NCBI GenBank assembly: GCA_002429385.1 | Contig: DIZL01000032.1 | Span: 1 to 64,000, forward strand | Reading direction: 5' to 3' | Source of the DNA: Prolixibacteraceae bacterium UBA6029 | GTDB lineage: Bacteria; Bacteroidota; Bacteroidia; Bacteroidales; Prolixibacteraceae | DNA length: 64,000 bases | Part shown: one piece after another, positions 18,076 to 26,792 of the stretch | Position numbering within the stretch: the first letter of the stretch is position 1 | Layout of the letters: each line of letters starts with the position of its first letter | Translations under genes and position numbers: made by a program | The notes under the pieces: model-generated | What the model was told of the DNA's origin: nothing | The model's database searches: none | What the model saw: the letters and a program-made list of their open reading frames with translations, nothing else

Positions 18076-18261
18076 TTAGATCTCGGAGATGATTTTTTGT
18101 AACTCTTCTTTTGTTTTACCCAGTTTGATTTGAAGTCTTCCGAACATCTCTTCTTGTTTCCCCTCTAAAAGCATCAGATCATTGTCAGTCAATACAGCAA
18201 ATTTCTGTTTGAGTTTAGCCTTCTGTTCATTCCAGTTTCCTTTTAATTCAGTCGTATTCAT
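18076..18261 (-). CDS. CsbD-like stress protein, copy 3
   Basis: This 61-residue CsbD-family protein (NWNEQKAKLKQKFAVLTDNDLMLLEGKQEEMFGRLQ) is almost the same as copy 2 at 9535-9720. The start at 18259-18261 gives the family's normal length; the longer frame to 18366 is the translated promoter. It is transcribed divergently from the outer-membrane protein gene at 18550, and the two three-box promoters stand back to back. Confidence 0.88.
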   Translation of the reverse strand: MNTTELKGNWNEQKAKLKQKFAVLTDNDLMLLEGKQEEMFGRLQIKLGKTKEELQKIISEI

Positions 18262-18298
18262 TTCTTTAAGTTCTAGCAGTGAAAGAATTTTCACCCTG

Positions 18299-18367
18299 CA
18301 AAGATGTGAGTCACCCTGATTTAATGCGTTACACAATTCCATGTAAGAGTTGCAACATTCACACATT
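18299..18367 (-). promoter_or_regulatory. Three-box promoter of CsbD copy 3
   Basis: Box 1 AATGTGTGAATGTTGCAAC (18349-18367), box 2 heptamer GTGTAAC (18328-18334), -7 ATCTTTG (18299-18305), exact spacings. Confidence 0.82.
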
Positions 18368-18403
18368 ATTAAATGTTCTGTTAAATTACACTCTTCCGTT
18401 TAA

Positions 18404-18472
18404 AATGTGTGAATGATGTAAGTTTTAACAAAAGTTATGTAACATCCTGTAGTATACACCACGCTATCTTTA
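18404..18472 (+). promoter_or_regulatory. Three-box promoter of the outer-membrane barrel gene
   Basis: Box 1 AATGTGTGAATGATGTAAG (18404-18422), box 2 heptamer ATGTAAC (18437-18443), -7 ATCTTTA (18466-18472, preceded by T). It lies 36 bp from and divergent to the promoter of CsbD copy 3. Confidence 0.82.
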
Positions 18473-18549
18473 TCCCGGCAAAAAAGTATAATACCAAACC
18501 CGCCATATGAAGGCTTTTATATAGTTCCAAACGAACAAAACTATTCACT

Positions 18550-19206
18550 ATGAAAATCCTATTAATCCTTTTGCTTTCAACAACATTTGCGATTGCTCAG
18601 GAAAATTCAAAATTATCTGTTGGTATTTTCGGTGGTGTAAACCTCCAGAATATAAACGGAAAAGCCTATAATGGCGATAAGCTAAATAACGATATGCTTC
18701 CTTCCTATCATTTTGGAGCTGATCTTCAGATACCTGTTGCTCCTGAGTTTTATTTTCAACCCGGTTTAATGTATATCAGAAAAGGAGATAAAAACACAAG
18801 CGCTTCTTCAACAAGTACAACAAGTCTTAGTTATATCGAAATTCCCCTGAATATGGTTTACAAAGCTGCATTGGGCAAAGGTTTCTTTATGATTGGATTA
18901 GGCCCCTACCTTGCTTATGGAATCAGTGGCAGCGTTAAGACTGTTAGCGGATTATTAACACTTGATCAAAAGATTACATTTAAAAAAGCAGTAAGATCAG
19001 AAGATAATCTGTTGGTACCCTATTACAAGCCATTTGATGCAGGCGCAAACCTATTGGTCGGCTATGAATTGGAAGACGGGGTTTTTATACAATTGGACAG
19101 TCAGTTTGGATTGCTAAACATTAATCCTGAATATAAAGGGTTTACCGATGATCAGTCATCGGCTAAAAATACGGGCTTCGGCCTTTCGCTCGGTTACAGG
19201 TTTTAG
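18550..19206 (+). CDS. Outer-membrane beta-barrel protein (PorT-like family)
   Basis: The 218-residue protein has a signal peptide (MKILLILLLSTTFAIAQ) followed by alternating strands typical of the outer membrane protein beta-barrel family (LSVGIFGGVNLQNING, YHFGADLQIP, FYFQPGLMYIRKGDK, YIEIPLNMVYK) and ending in an aromatic residue (LGYRF), the usual barrel C-terminus. An eight-strand barrel is likely. The function is unknown. It has its own three-box promoter and a strong terminator, so it is monocistronic. Confidence 0.85.
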   Translation: MKILLILLLSTTFAIAQENSKLSVGIFGGVNLQNINGKAYNGDKLNNDMLPSYHFGADLQIPVAPEFYFQPGLMYIRKGDKNTSASSTSTTSLSYIEIPLNMVYKAALGKGFFMIGLGPYLAYGISGSVKTVSGLLTLDQKITFKKAVRSEDNLLVPYYKPFDAGANLLVGYELEDGVFIQLDSQFGLLNINPEYKGFTDDQSSAKNTGFGLSLGYRF

Positions 19207-19225
19207 GTTAATTAAAGGTGTATTG

Positions 19226-19263
19226 AAAAAGGGCCGTCCCGAGTACTCGGGATGGTCTTTTTT
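19226..19263 (+). terminator. Intrinsic terminator of the outer-membrane barrel gene
   Basis: The stem GGCCGTCCCGAGT / ACTCGGGATGGTC is followed by TTTTTTGTT, 20 nt past the stop. The stem contains the dispersed palindrome CCCGAGTACTCGGG. Confidence 0.85.
19237..19252. repeat. Dispersed palindrome TCCCGAGTACTCGGGA
   Basis: A perfect 16-bp palindrome, one of five related copies in the window (others at 22449, 39614, 49579 and 53615). Confidence 0.6.
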
Positions 19264-19574
19264 GTTAGCTTATTTTGCGGATCTGTTCTTCTGTTCTTTT
19301 CTACTGTTCAGCTCAGGAATTGAAAAAGTAATGCAATTAGACTTTTTATTACGACAGAGAATAGAATTCTTCCCTTGGGGAAAGTCAAGGGAAAAGGTCT
19401 GTGTTCAGAAGAAATACATGCATAAATTCGTTTGTTTTTCCTGATCCATCAACTCCGGCTTCGCCTATTTGCCTGTTCATTGACTTCAGAGACAAGAGAG
19501 ATTGACCGGTATATGTTTGCCTGGAGGTATAAAAGCAAAGGTCCGGGCAGGATATATTCTGAATCATTCTCCAA
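19264..19574. other. Intergenic stretch, no gene seen
   Basis: About 310 bases between the terminator and the Mla promoter. The open frames here are short and show no recognisable composition or homology. Confidence 0.6.
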
Positions 19575-19643
19575 AAAGTGTGAATCATGTAATAAATTTA
19601 AAAAACTTTGTAATACCTTTATGCATTATAAAACGCATTTTTG
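19575..19643 (+). promoter_or_regulatory. Three-box promoter of the first Mla module
   Basis: Box 1 AAAGTGTGAATCATGTAAT (19575-19593), box 2 heptamer TTGTAAT (19608-19614), -7 ATTTTTG (19637-19643), exact spacings. The leader to mlaE is about 115 nt. Confidence 0.76.
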
Positions 19644-19765
19644 CATATAATTAGGCCCTAACGATTTAAGGAAAGACAGAAATTGGAAAATTTGATTAGC
19701 GGCCATTATGAATCTGACAACAAATTAAATCAATAAGATAAATGGTTTCACTATACCTGTGCTAA

Positions 19766-20560
19766 ATGAATAATACAAAAACCAGGACATATATATTATC
19801 CAAAGGACTTGACGATTACTTTACAGGCGTTCACAAAGCCTGGCAGTTTACCGGACGGTTTTTTAAAGAAGCATTTAAACGACCATTTCACCTGCGTGAA
19901 GTGATAAATCAGTGTTTCGAGGTCGGGTTAAGATCGCTGGCATTAATCTCTTTGACAGGATTTATTGTAGGTATCGTTTTCACCAAACAGTCACGACCTT
20001 CACTGGAAGATTTTGGCGCAACATCATGGCTACCTTCCCTGATTGGTATAGCAATTATAAAAGCCTTGGGGCCATTGGTAACTGCATTGATATGTGCAGG
20101 TAAAGTAGGTTCAAGCATAGGTGCAGAACTTGGTTCCATGAGAGTGACCGAGCAAATTGATGCGATGGAAGTGTCGGCCATTAATCCGTTTAAATACCTT
20201 GTAGTTACCCGTGTATTGGCTACAACGATCACCATACCTGTGCTGGCATTGTATTGCAGTTTTGTCGGATTGTATGGTTCGTATATAAATGTTCACGTTG
20301 AAGAAACCAGCAGCATGATCAGCTTTTATCAAAGCGCTTTTAAAACCATCACTTTTCTTGATGTTTTTACTTCGATAACTAAAACTGTAGTCTACGGATT
20401 TACGATTGGAATTGTTGGAACATACAAAGGGTACCATGCCACTCAGGGAACCCGTGGAGTGGGTAAAGCAGCGAACCAGGCGGTAGTGCTCGCCATGTTC
20501 CTGATATTTATTGAAGAAGTAATAATTGTTCAGATAGCCAATTGGTTCCGATATTTTTAA
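19766..20560 (+). CDS. mlaE: MlaE-type ABC permease, module 1
   Basis: The 264-residue MlaE/YrbE-family permease has the conserved core GPLVTALICAGKVGSSIGAELGSMRVTEQIDAMEVSAINPF..LVVTRVLAT and a C-terminal TYKGYHA..GT.GVGKAAN.AVV segment. It forms the inner-membrane channel of the Mla phospholipid transporter with the ATPase and MCE protein encoded next. Usual length. It opens a three-gene operon, with mlaF starting 3 nt after its stop. Confidence 0.93.
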   Translation: MNNTKTRTYILSKGLDDYFTGVHKAWQFTGRFFKEAFKRPFHLREVINQCFEVGLRSLALISLTGFIVGIVFTKQSRPSLEDFGATSWLPSLIGIAIIKALGPLVTALICAGKVGSSIGAELGSMRVTEQIDAMEVSAINPFKYLVVTRVLATTITIPVLALYCSFVGLYGSYINVHVEETSSMISFYQSAFKTITFLDVFTSITKTVVYGFTIGIVGTYKGYHATQGTRGVGKAANQAVVLAMFLIFIEEVIIVQIANWFRYF

Positions 20561-20563
20561 GCG

Positions 20564-21346
20564 ATGGAAAACCAGAAACAAGATATCATTAATTACGAAG
20601 AACCGGTTATTTCCATCAAAGGATTATATAAATCCTTTGATGATCTTCAGGTCTTAAAAGGGATTGACTTCAATTTGTATAAAGGTGAGAATGTTGCTGT
20701 GCTTGGAAAATCGGGTACGGGAAAATCGGTTCTGATAAAGATCATTGTAGGCTTGCTAAAACCGGACAAAGGTGAAGTGATTATCCTTGGGAAACAGATC
20801 GATCAGTTAACTGGGAAAGAGTTAGATGCCATGCGGTTAAGAATAGGATTTTCGTTTCAAAACAGCGCTTTGTATGACAGCATGAATGTTTACCAGAATC
20901 TTGCCTTTCCGTTAACTATGAACATGAAAAACCTGACCAAGAGACAAGTAGATCATGCTGTTAATGAAGTTCTCGAAGCAGTTGGGTTGAAAACCAAAAT
21001 CAAACAGATGCCTTCTGATCTTTCAGGAGGACAACGAAAAAGAATAGGAATTGCACGTACATTAATACTGCAGCCCGAAATCATGTTGTATGACGAACCT
21101 ACTTCGGGTCTTGACCCAATTACAAGCGCCGAGATCATTAAGTTGATCAACGAAGTTCAGCAAAGATACAATACCAGTTCTGTTATAATTACGCATGACT
21201 TAACCTGCGCCAAAAACACCGGTAACCGGATTGCAATGTTGCACAAAGGGAAGTTTTTGAAAATTGGAACATTTGAAGAGGTATTTGATACGAATTCCGA
21301 TAATGAACAGGTTAAGGGATTCTTTAATTACAATTTTACACAATAA
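20564..21346 (+). CDS. mlaF: MlaF-type ABC ATPase, module 1
   Basis: This 260-residue ATPase has Walker A GKSGTGKS (residues 48-55), signature LSGGQ (153-157) and Walker B MLYDEPTSGLDP (174-185), with the switch His in IITHD. It powers lipid transfer by the MlaE permease. It lies between mlaE and mlaD with tight spacing. Confidence 0.94.
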   Translation: MENQKQDIINYEEPVISIKGLYKSFDDLQVLKGIDFNLYKGENVAVLGKSGTGKSVLIKIIVGLLKPDKGEVIILGKQIDQLTGKELDAMRLRIGFSFQNSALYDSMNVYQNLAFPLTMNMKNLTKRQVDHAVNEVLEAVGLKTKIKQMPSDLSGGQRKRIGIARTLILQPEIMLYDEPTSGLDPITSAEIIKLINEVQQRYNTSSVIITHDLTCAKNTGNRIAMLHKGKFLKIGTFEEVFDTNSDNEQVKGFFNYNFTQ

Positions 21347-21350
21347 TATC

Positions 21351-22328
21351 ATGAACGAATCACCCAATAAAAGAGCAGTTATAGTAGGAGTTTTCGTCTT
21401 TACAGGCCTGGTATTTCTTCTGGCAGGAATTCTTATTATAGGCAATCTGCGCGAAACTTTTAAACGAAAAATGAATGTGACTGCTCTCTTTGACGATGTA
21501 GGCGGTCTGCAAAAGGGAAATAATGTTTGGTTATCGGGTGTGAAAATCGGAACGGTGAGTAATCTGAACTTTTATGGAAAATCACGGGTGGTGGTTAGCC
21601 TGAATATTGAAACCAAAGCTCAGAAATATATTCCGAAAGATGCCAAGATTAAGCTTAGCAGCGATGGACTGATCGGAAATAAAATACTCGTTATATATGG
21701 TGGCACCGAAAAGGCCATGGACATTCAGGAGGGAGATACCTTAGGGGTTGAAAAGACCTTTAATTCAGAGGATATGATTAATACGTTTCAGGAAAACAAT
21801 AAAAACCTGTTAGCCATTACTTCCGATTTTAAAGTAATCAGCCGAAAGCTTGCTTCAGGAGAAGGAACCATCGGGAAGCTACTGAACGACACTTCGGTAT
21901 ATGCAAACATCAATGCTGCGACAAAATCGCTTCAGAATGCAACGGTAAAGGCACAACAACTGGTAAGTTCCCTGGCCACATTTAGTTCTGGACTGAATAA
22001 AAAAGGAACTCTGGCCAATGAACTAACCACAGATACGGTTGTATTTAATTCAGTAAAAATTTCTATTGCGAAGTTGCAGCAAATTGCCGATACGGCTTCG
22101 GTATTTATAACAAATCTCAAAAAAGCAGGCAGTAATCCCCATTCTTCTATCGGCGTTTTGCTTCACGATGAAGAAGCAGGAGCCCGTTTAAAAGAAACAA
22201 TAAAGAATCTGGAAAGAAGTTCGAAGAAATTGGACGAAGACCTTGAGGCTGCTCAGCACAATTTCTTACTCCGTGGCTTCTTCAAGAAGAAAATAAAGGC
22301 TGAAAATAGTAATCCAACCCAAAAATAA
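21351..22328 (+). CDS. mlaD: MlaD-type MCE-domain lipid-binding protein, module 1
   Basis: The 325-residue protein has one N-terminal membrane helix (about residues 10-35), one MCE domain (about 40-120, VTALFDDVGGLQKGNNVWLSGVKIG...), then a long helical region with a coiled-coil-like C-terminus (ETIKNLERSSKKLDEDLEAAQHNFLLRGFFKKK). It forms the periplasmic lipid-binding ring. The start ATG at 21351 is 4 nt after the mlaF stop; the longer frame overlapping mlaF is not credible. Confidence 0.92.
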   Translation: MNESPNKRAVIVGVFVFTGLVFLLAGILIIGNLRETFKRKMNVTALFDDVGGLQKGNNVWLSGVKIGTVSNLNFYGKSRVVVSLNIETKAQKYIPKDAKIKLSSDGLIGNKILVIYGGTEKAMDIQEGDTLGVEKTFNSEDMINTFQENNKNLLAITSDFKVISRKLASGEGTIGKLLNDTSVYANINAATKSLQNATVKAQQLVSSLATFSSGLNKKGTLANELTTDTVVFNSVKISIAKLQQIADTASVFITNLKKAGSNPHSSIGVLLHDEEAGARLKETIKNLERSSKKLDEDLEAAQHNFLLRGFFKKKIKAENSNPTQK

Positions 22329-22370
22329 TAATAAACAATAGTTCCAAGTTCCTCCAGGATTCCTTCTTTA

Positions 22371-22439
22371 TATGTGTGAATCATGTAACTTATTTCAAAA
22401 GTTATGTAACACATTAGCCGTAAGTCATCCGTAGATTTG
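22371..22439 (+). promoter_or_regulatory. Three-box promoter of the second Mla module
   Basis: Box 1 TATGTGTGAATCATGTAAC (22371-22389), box 2 heptamer ATGTAAC (22404-22410), -7 TAGATTTG ending at 22439, a perfect TAnnTTTG. Exact spacings. It lets module 2 be expressed independently of module 1. Confidence 0.85.
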
Positions 22440-22448
22440 AAAAACAGA

Positions 22449-22464
22449 TCCTGAGTACTCGGGA
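22449..22464. repeat. Dispersed palindrome, imperfect (TCCTGAGTACTCGGGA)
   Basis: A copy of the CCCGAGNNCTCGGG palindrome with one mismatch, at the start of the mlaE2 leader. Confidence 0.5.
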
Positions 22465-22506
22465 GGTTTATCGGTGTACATGATTCATAAATAAAGAAGA
22501 ACTAAT

Positions 22507-23361
22507 ATGGGAAAATTCAACCCCGTTATTAAAGTAATTCCAAAGGTTCGTGATGCAACGAAGCATTCGATGACCCGGTTAAGCGAAAAGACAATTGCAA
22601 AAACGGAAGAGGCAGGCAACTTTTTAACTGATGTTGCAGATGTTTTCCTGTTTATAACTCTCATCATAAAGGAAACCTTTACCCGTAAGTTTGAATTTAA
22701 AGAATTCTTGCGCCAGTGTTACCAAATCGGGTATAAAACATTACCGCTTATTACAATCACTGGTACGATTATGGGTTTGGTGTTGACTATTCAATCCCGC
22801 CCTGCCCTGTTGAAATTTGGGGCAGTGACTCTGCTTCCAGGGATGGTTGCAGTTTCATTGATCAGGGAAATGGGACCGGTTATAACGGCACTGATTTGCG
22901 CAGGTAAGATTGGTTCGGGAATGGGGGCCGAATTAGGCTCAATGAAAGTGACCGAACAGATTGAAGCCATGGAAGTCTCATCGACCAATCCCATCCGCTT
23001 TTTAGTGGTTACAAGGGTTCTGGCAGCTACGCTGATGATTCCACTGTTAGTATTATACGCTGATGCACTGGGCATTTTAGGATGCTGGGGAGGCGCAAAT
23101 ATAAAAGGTGACGTGTCGTTTACATTGTTTTGTGCCCAGGCATTCAGACATCTTGATTTCATTGATTTTATGCCGGCGTTCATCAAAACATTTGTTTTCG
23201 GGGCAGTCATCGGATTGGTTGGAACCTATAAAGGATACAATGCCGGACGAGGAACAGAAAGTGTTGGAATTGCTGCAAATTCCGCAGTTGTTTTAGCGTC
23301 GCTCCTGGTGATCATTGCAGATATGATTGCAGTACAAATCACTGATATGCTGGTATTATGA
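22507..23361 (+). CDS. mlaE: MlaE-type ABC permease, module 2
   Basis: The 284-residue paralogue of 19766-20560 has the same core (GPVITALICAGKIGSGMGAELGSMKVTEQIEAMEVSSTNP) and a slightly longer N-terminus. The last four bases overlap the mlaF2 start (ATGA), so the genes are translationally coupled. Two complete MlaEFD sets side by side suggest transport of different lipids or in different conditions. Confidence 0.93.
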   Translation: MGKFNPVIKVIPKVRDATKHSMTRLSEKTIAKTEEAGNFLTDVADVFLFITLIIKETFTRKFEFKEFLRQCYQIGYKTLPLITITGTIMGLVLTIQSRPALLKFGAVTLLPGMVAVSLIREMGPVITALICAGKIGSGMGAELGSMKVTEQIEAMEVSSTNPIRFLVVTRVLAATLMIPLLVLYADALGILGCWGGANIKGDVSFTLFCAQAFRHLDFIDFMPAFIKTFVFGAVIGLVGTYKGYNAGRGTESVGIAANSAVVLASLLVIIADMIAVQITDMLVL

Positions 23362-24140
23362 AAACGGAACAAATAGAAACGCAAAATAGTACTTCTTCAA
23401 CAAAGATGAGTACTGAACCGGTGATCGAAATCAGTAAACTTAGAAAATCTTTTGACACACAGGAGGTATTAAAAAATGTGTCGTTACAACTTTTTAATGG
23501 AGAAAACCTGGTTGTACTCGGTAAATCGGGATCAGGAAAATCAGTTCTAATTAAATGTATTGTGGGTTTATTAAAGGCTGACGATGGTACAATCAGTGTG
23601 TTTGGAGAAAAGATAAGTGAATTGAAAAGTGACGGCTTATCGGAGTTAAGAAAGAAAATCGGTTTTCTTTTTCAGAGTGGTGCACTTTATGATTCGATGA
23701 CTGTAAAAGAAAATCTGGAATTTCCTTTGAGAAGAATACGAAAGGATCTTACTGAGAAAGAAATCGGGGAAAAGGTAATTGAAGTGTTGGAAAATGTCGG
23801 ATTAGCCGATGCATTGCATAAGATGCCTTCACAACTCTCGGGTGGAATGCGTAAAAGAATAAGTTTGGCGCGAACCATTGTCGTGGATCCCAGGATCATG
23901 TTGTATGATGAACCGACCACGGGACTTGACCCTGTGACATCAGATGAGATTAGTTTGCTGATCAACGATGTTCAGAAAAGATATAAAACGTCTTCCATCA
24001 TAATCACCCATGACATTGAATGTGCCCGCAATACGGCCAACCGGGTTATCATGCTGCATGACGGTGAGGTCTATATGGAAGGAAAATTAGTACTGTTTGA
24101 AGATTCAAAAGACACTTTAATCAAAGCATTCTTTAAATAA
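23358..24140 (+). CDS. mlaF: MlaF-type ABC ATPase, module 2
   Basis: The 260-residue ATPase has Walker A GKSGSGKS (55-62), signature LSGGM (160-164) and Walker B MLYDEPTTGLDP. The N-terminal 20 residues are Ser/Thr-rich. It partners the permease encoded immediately upstream. Confidence 0.94.
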   Translation: MKTEQIETQNSTSSTKMSTEPVIEISKLRKSFDTQEVLKNVSLQLFNGENLVVLGKSGSGKSVLIKCIVGLLKADDGTISVFGEKISELKSDGLSELRKKIGFLFQSGALYDSMTVKENLEFPLRRIRKDLTEKEIGEKVIEVLENVGLADALHKMPSQLSGGMRKRISLARTIVVDPRIMLYDEPTTGLDPVTSDEISLLINDVQKRYKTSSIIITHDIECARNTANRVIMLHDGEVYMEGKLVLFEDSKDTLIKAFFK

Positions 24141-24176
24141 AATCACATCTTAGAAAAGAACATTAAAATTTAGATT

Positions 24177-24896
24177 ATGGATACACATTCACAGAAATTC
24201 AAAATAAAACTAGGTTTATTTATTGTTGGAGGATTGACTCTTTTTGTACTTGCTATATTTATCATCGGCAAACAAAAGAACCTGTTTAATCCTGTTTTTA
24301 AGCTTACAACGACCTTTTACAATGTAAGCGGGTTACAGGTTGGGAATAATATTCGATTCTCAGGAATTGTCGTAGGAACTGTCGATAACATCAGGATCAT
24401 TAACGATTCAACGGTAAAGGTATATATGTTGATTAAGAAGGAAGTTAAGCCGTTTATAAAATCGGATAGTGAAATGGCAATAGGTTCAGAAGGACTGATA
24501 GGCGATCGGTTATTAATTATTTCCCAGGGAAGTAATAGTGCACCTTTGGCAAATGAAGGTCAGCAACTGGGATCAATAGAACCTGTAGAAACGGATGCAA
24601 TCATTGCAAGTTTACATGTAACAGCCGGGAATGCTGAAATTATCACCCAACAGCTCGCAGAGATCATGACCAAAATAAACAGTGGTCACGGAACTCTTGG
24701 ACGGCTAGTCCAGGATACAACCATTGCACGCAATCTGAACCAGACGATGGTAAACCTAAGGAAAAGCAGTAAAGGACTTAATGAAAACATGGAAGCAGCG
24801 AAGCATAATTTCCTCTTTAAAGGTTATTTTAATAAAAAGGCAAAAGCAGCAGCAAAAAAAGCCGATGAGATAAAGGTAAATCAAGGAAAGAAATAA
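24177..24896 (+). CDS. mlaD: MlaD-type MCE-domain protein, module 2
   Basis: The 239-residue protein has an N-terminal helix (about 12-32), a single MCE domain (LTTTFYNVSGLQVGNNIRFSGIVVGTV...) and a Lys/Ala-rich tail. It is shorter than MlaD of module 1 in the helical region, so the two rings probably span different distances in the periplasm. Confidence 0.92.
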   Translation: MDTHSQKFKIKLGLFIVGGLTLFVLAIFIIGKQKNLFNPVFKLTTTFYNVSGLQVGNNIRFSGIVVGTVDNIRIINDSTVKVYMLIKKEVKPFIKSDSEMAIGSEGLIGDRLLIISQGSNSAPLANEGQQLGSIEPVETDAIIASLHVTAGNAEIITQQLAEIMTKINSGHGTLGRLVQDTTIARNLNQTMVNLRKSSKGLNENMEAAKHNFLFKGYFNKKAKAAAKKADEIKVNQGKK

Positions 24897-24920
24897 GTCA
24901 GACCTGGAATAAAATGGCAA

Positions 24921-26768
24921 ATGCAAATGAGATTCAAAATTATTGCAATACTGTTTATGATGTCAATTTCAACTTGTGATTTTGTAACTGCGCAGCAACA
25001 GCCAGCCAAAAAAGATTCGATTCATTTGTATAAAGAAATTCAAAGTTATTCCGGCAAAAGCAAGTTTACTAAATTTATGTACAGCTTGATTTTCAAACCG
25101 GTTTCACCTGGGTCTGCCAAAAAGAAAAGTAAAAAGAGAGTCTATAAAAAACTGATTCAAAAGCCGTATAGTGCTTTCGAAGGAAAAACGATAAGACATA
25201 TCAACATTGAAACACTCGATCCATTTGGTTATTCAATTGGCGATACCATTAAGCCATCGCAAAACTTCTTATTCAGAGCTGGGAATAAGCTGCATATAAA
25301 GTCACAGGGAATAACCATTCGCAACCTTCTCCTTATTCATCAAAACCAATCTTTTGATTCATTGCTTGTAAAAGAATCGGAACGATTGGTTCGAACAAGA
25401 GGATACATACGGGACGTTTCATTTTTCGTTGTTGCAACGAAGAAAGGCTCTGACTCTGTAGATATTAACATTCGCGAATTAGATAAATGGAGTATCATTC
25501 CAGGAGGATCAACTTCAACTTCAAGTACCACAATCCACCTGACTGACAATAACTTTATGGGGTTAGGTCATGAATTTCAACATGATTTTAATCAGAATTA
25601 TACGGATGGAACGAGCTCATATCATACCATTTATTCGATTCCAAATATCAGGAACACTTATATCCAGACAACTTTAGCATACGGAATTATTGGAAATAAA
25701 TATTTCAATAAAAGCGTAACTATTAATCGTCCGTTTTTTTCTCCCTTTGCCAAATGGGCAGGGGGGATAAATTTCACCCAGCTATTTAGCAACGACTCCA
25801 TTCAGACCAGCATTTCACATTTCGACATGTTACGGTTCAAGTTTAATTCCCAGGATTTCTGGGTGGGTAATGCCATACAATTGTATAAGGGAAACAGTGA
25901 ATACAGCCGTACAACCAATTTCATTTCTGCCATTCGTTTTCTGCGTGTCAGATATCTTGAAAAGCCTAATGCAATATTTGACACTCAACATATGTTTACT
26001 GACGAAAACTTTTATCTTGCAAGTGTTGGTGTTTCAACCCGAAAGTACGTACAGGACAGGTATATATTTAAATTTGGGCTGACTGAAGATGTTCCCATAG
26101 GTAAAGTTTACAGCCTGACCGGAGGCTATCAGCAAAAAAATAATACCGGACGCCTATATTTAGGAGCACGTATATCTACTGGGAACTATTATCCGTGGGG
26201 ATATCTGAGTTCGAACATCGAATGCGGAACTTTCTTTCATGCATCACATGTTGAGCAAGGTGTTATTACTGCCGGGATAAATTATTTTACAGGACTAATG
26301 GAAATCGGGAAATGGAAGTTCCGTCAGTTTGTAAAGCCCCAGGTCACGATTGGCATAAACCGTTTCGACTCTGACAGCCTTACACTCAACGATGGTTATG
26401 GATTGGAGGGATTTCACACTACCTATTTAAAAGGAACCAGTCGCATCCTGATGACTATACAAACACAATCATATGCTCCGTGGAATTTTATAGGATTCCG
26501 TTTTGGGCCCTATGTAACCTATTCAATGGGGATGCTTGGTGATGCGTTAACCGGTTTTAAAACCAGCAGAGTCTATTCTCAGCTTGGGATTGGGGTATTA
26601 ATTAAGAACGAAAACCTGGTACTAAACGCCTTTCAGCTATCCATTTCATTCTATCCTATCATTCCAGGTATTGGGAATAATATATTTAAGATGAACTCAT
26701 TCAATACAACTGATTTTGGGTTTAGGGATTTTGAAATCGGGGAGCCAGGATCGGTTGTATTTCGATAA
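24921..26768 (+). CDS. Omp85/BamA-like outer-membrane protein at the end of Mla module 2
   Basis: The 615-residue protein has a signal peptide (RFKIIAILFMMSIS...TAQ), POTRA-like periplasmic segments (IRHINIETLDPFG..., GITIRNLLLIHQNQSFDSLLVKESERLVRTRGYIRDVSFF) and a long barrel (about 190-615). It follows mlaD2 by 24 nt, so it is probably co-transcribed and may be the outer-membrane partner of this Mla system, which here lacks an MlaA gene. That partnership is inferred. ATG at 24921 or 24927 are both possible starts. Confidence 0.85.
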   Translation: MQMRFKIIAILFMMSISTCDFVTAQQQPAKKDSIHLYKEIQSYSGKSKFTKFMYSLIFKPVSPGSAKKKSKKRVYKKLIQKPYSAFEGKTIRHINIETLDPFGYSIGDTIKPSQNFLFRAGNKLHIKSQGITIRNLLLIHQNQSFDSLLVKESERLVRTRGYIRDVSFFVVATKKGSDSVDINIRELDKWSIIPGGSTSTSSTTIHLTDNNFMGLGHEFQHDFNQNYTDGTSSYHTIYSIPNIRNTYIQTTLAYGIIGNKYFNKSVTINRPFFSPFAKWAGGINFTQLFSNDSIQTSISHFDMLRFKFNSQDFWVGNAIQLYKGNSEYSRTTNFISAIRFLRVRYLEKPNAIFDTQHMFTDENFYLASVGVSTRKYVQDRYIFKFGLTEDVPIGKVYSLTGGYQQKNNTGRLYLGARISTGNYYPWGYLSSNIECGTFFHASHVEQGVITAGINYFTGLMEIGKWKFRQFVKPQVTIGINRFDSDSLTLNDGYGLEGFHTTYLKGTSRILMTIQTQSYAPWNFIGFRFGPYVTYSMGMLGDALTGFKTSRVYSQLGIGVLIKNENLVLNAFQLSISFYPIIPGIGNNIFKMNSFNTTDFGFRDFEIGEPGSVVFR

Positions 26769-26792
26769 CAATGAACAAATTTTATAAATACC

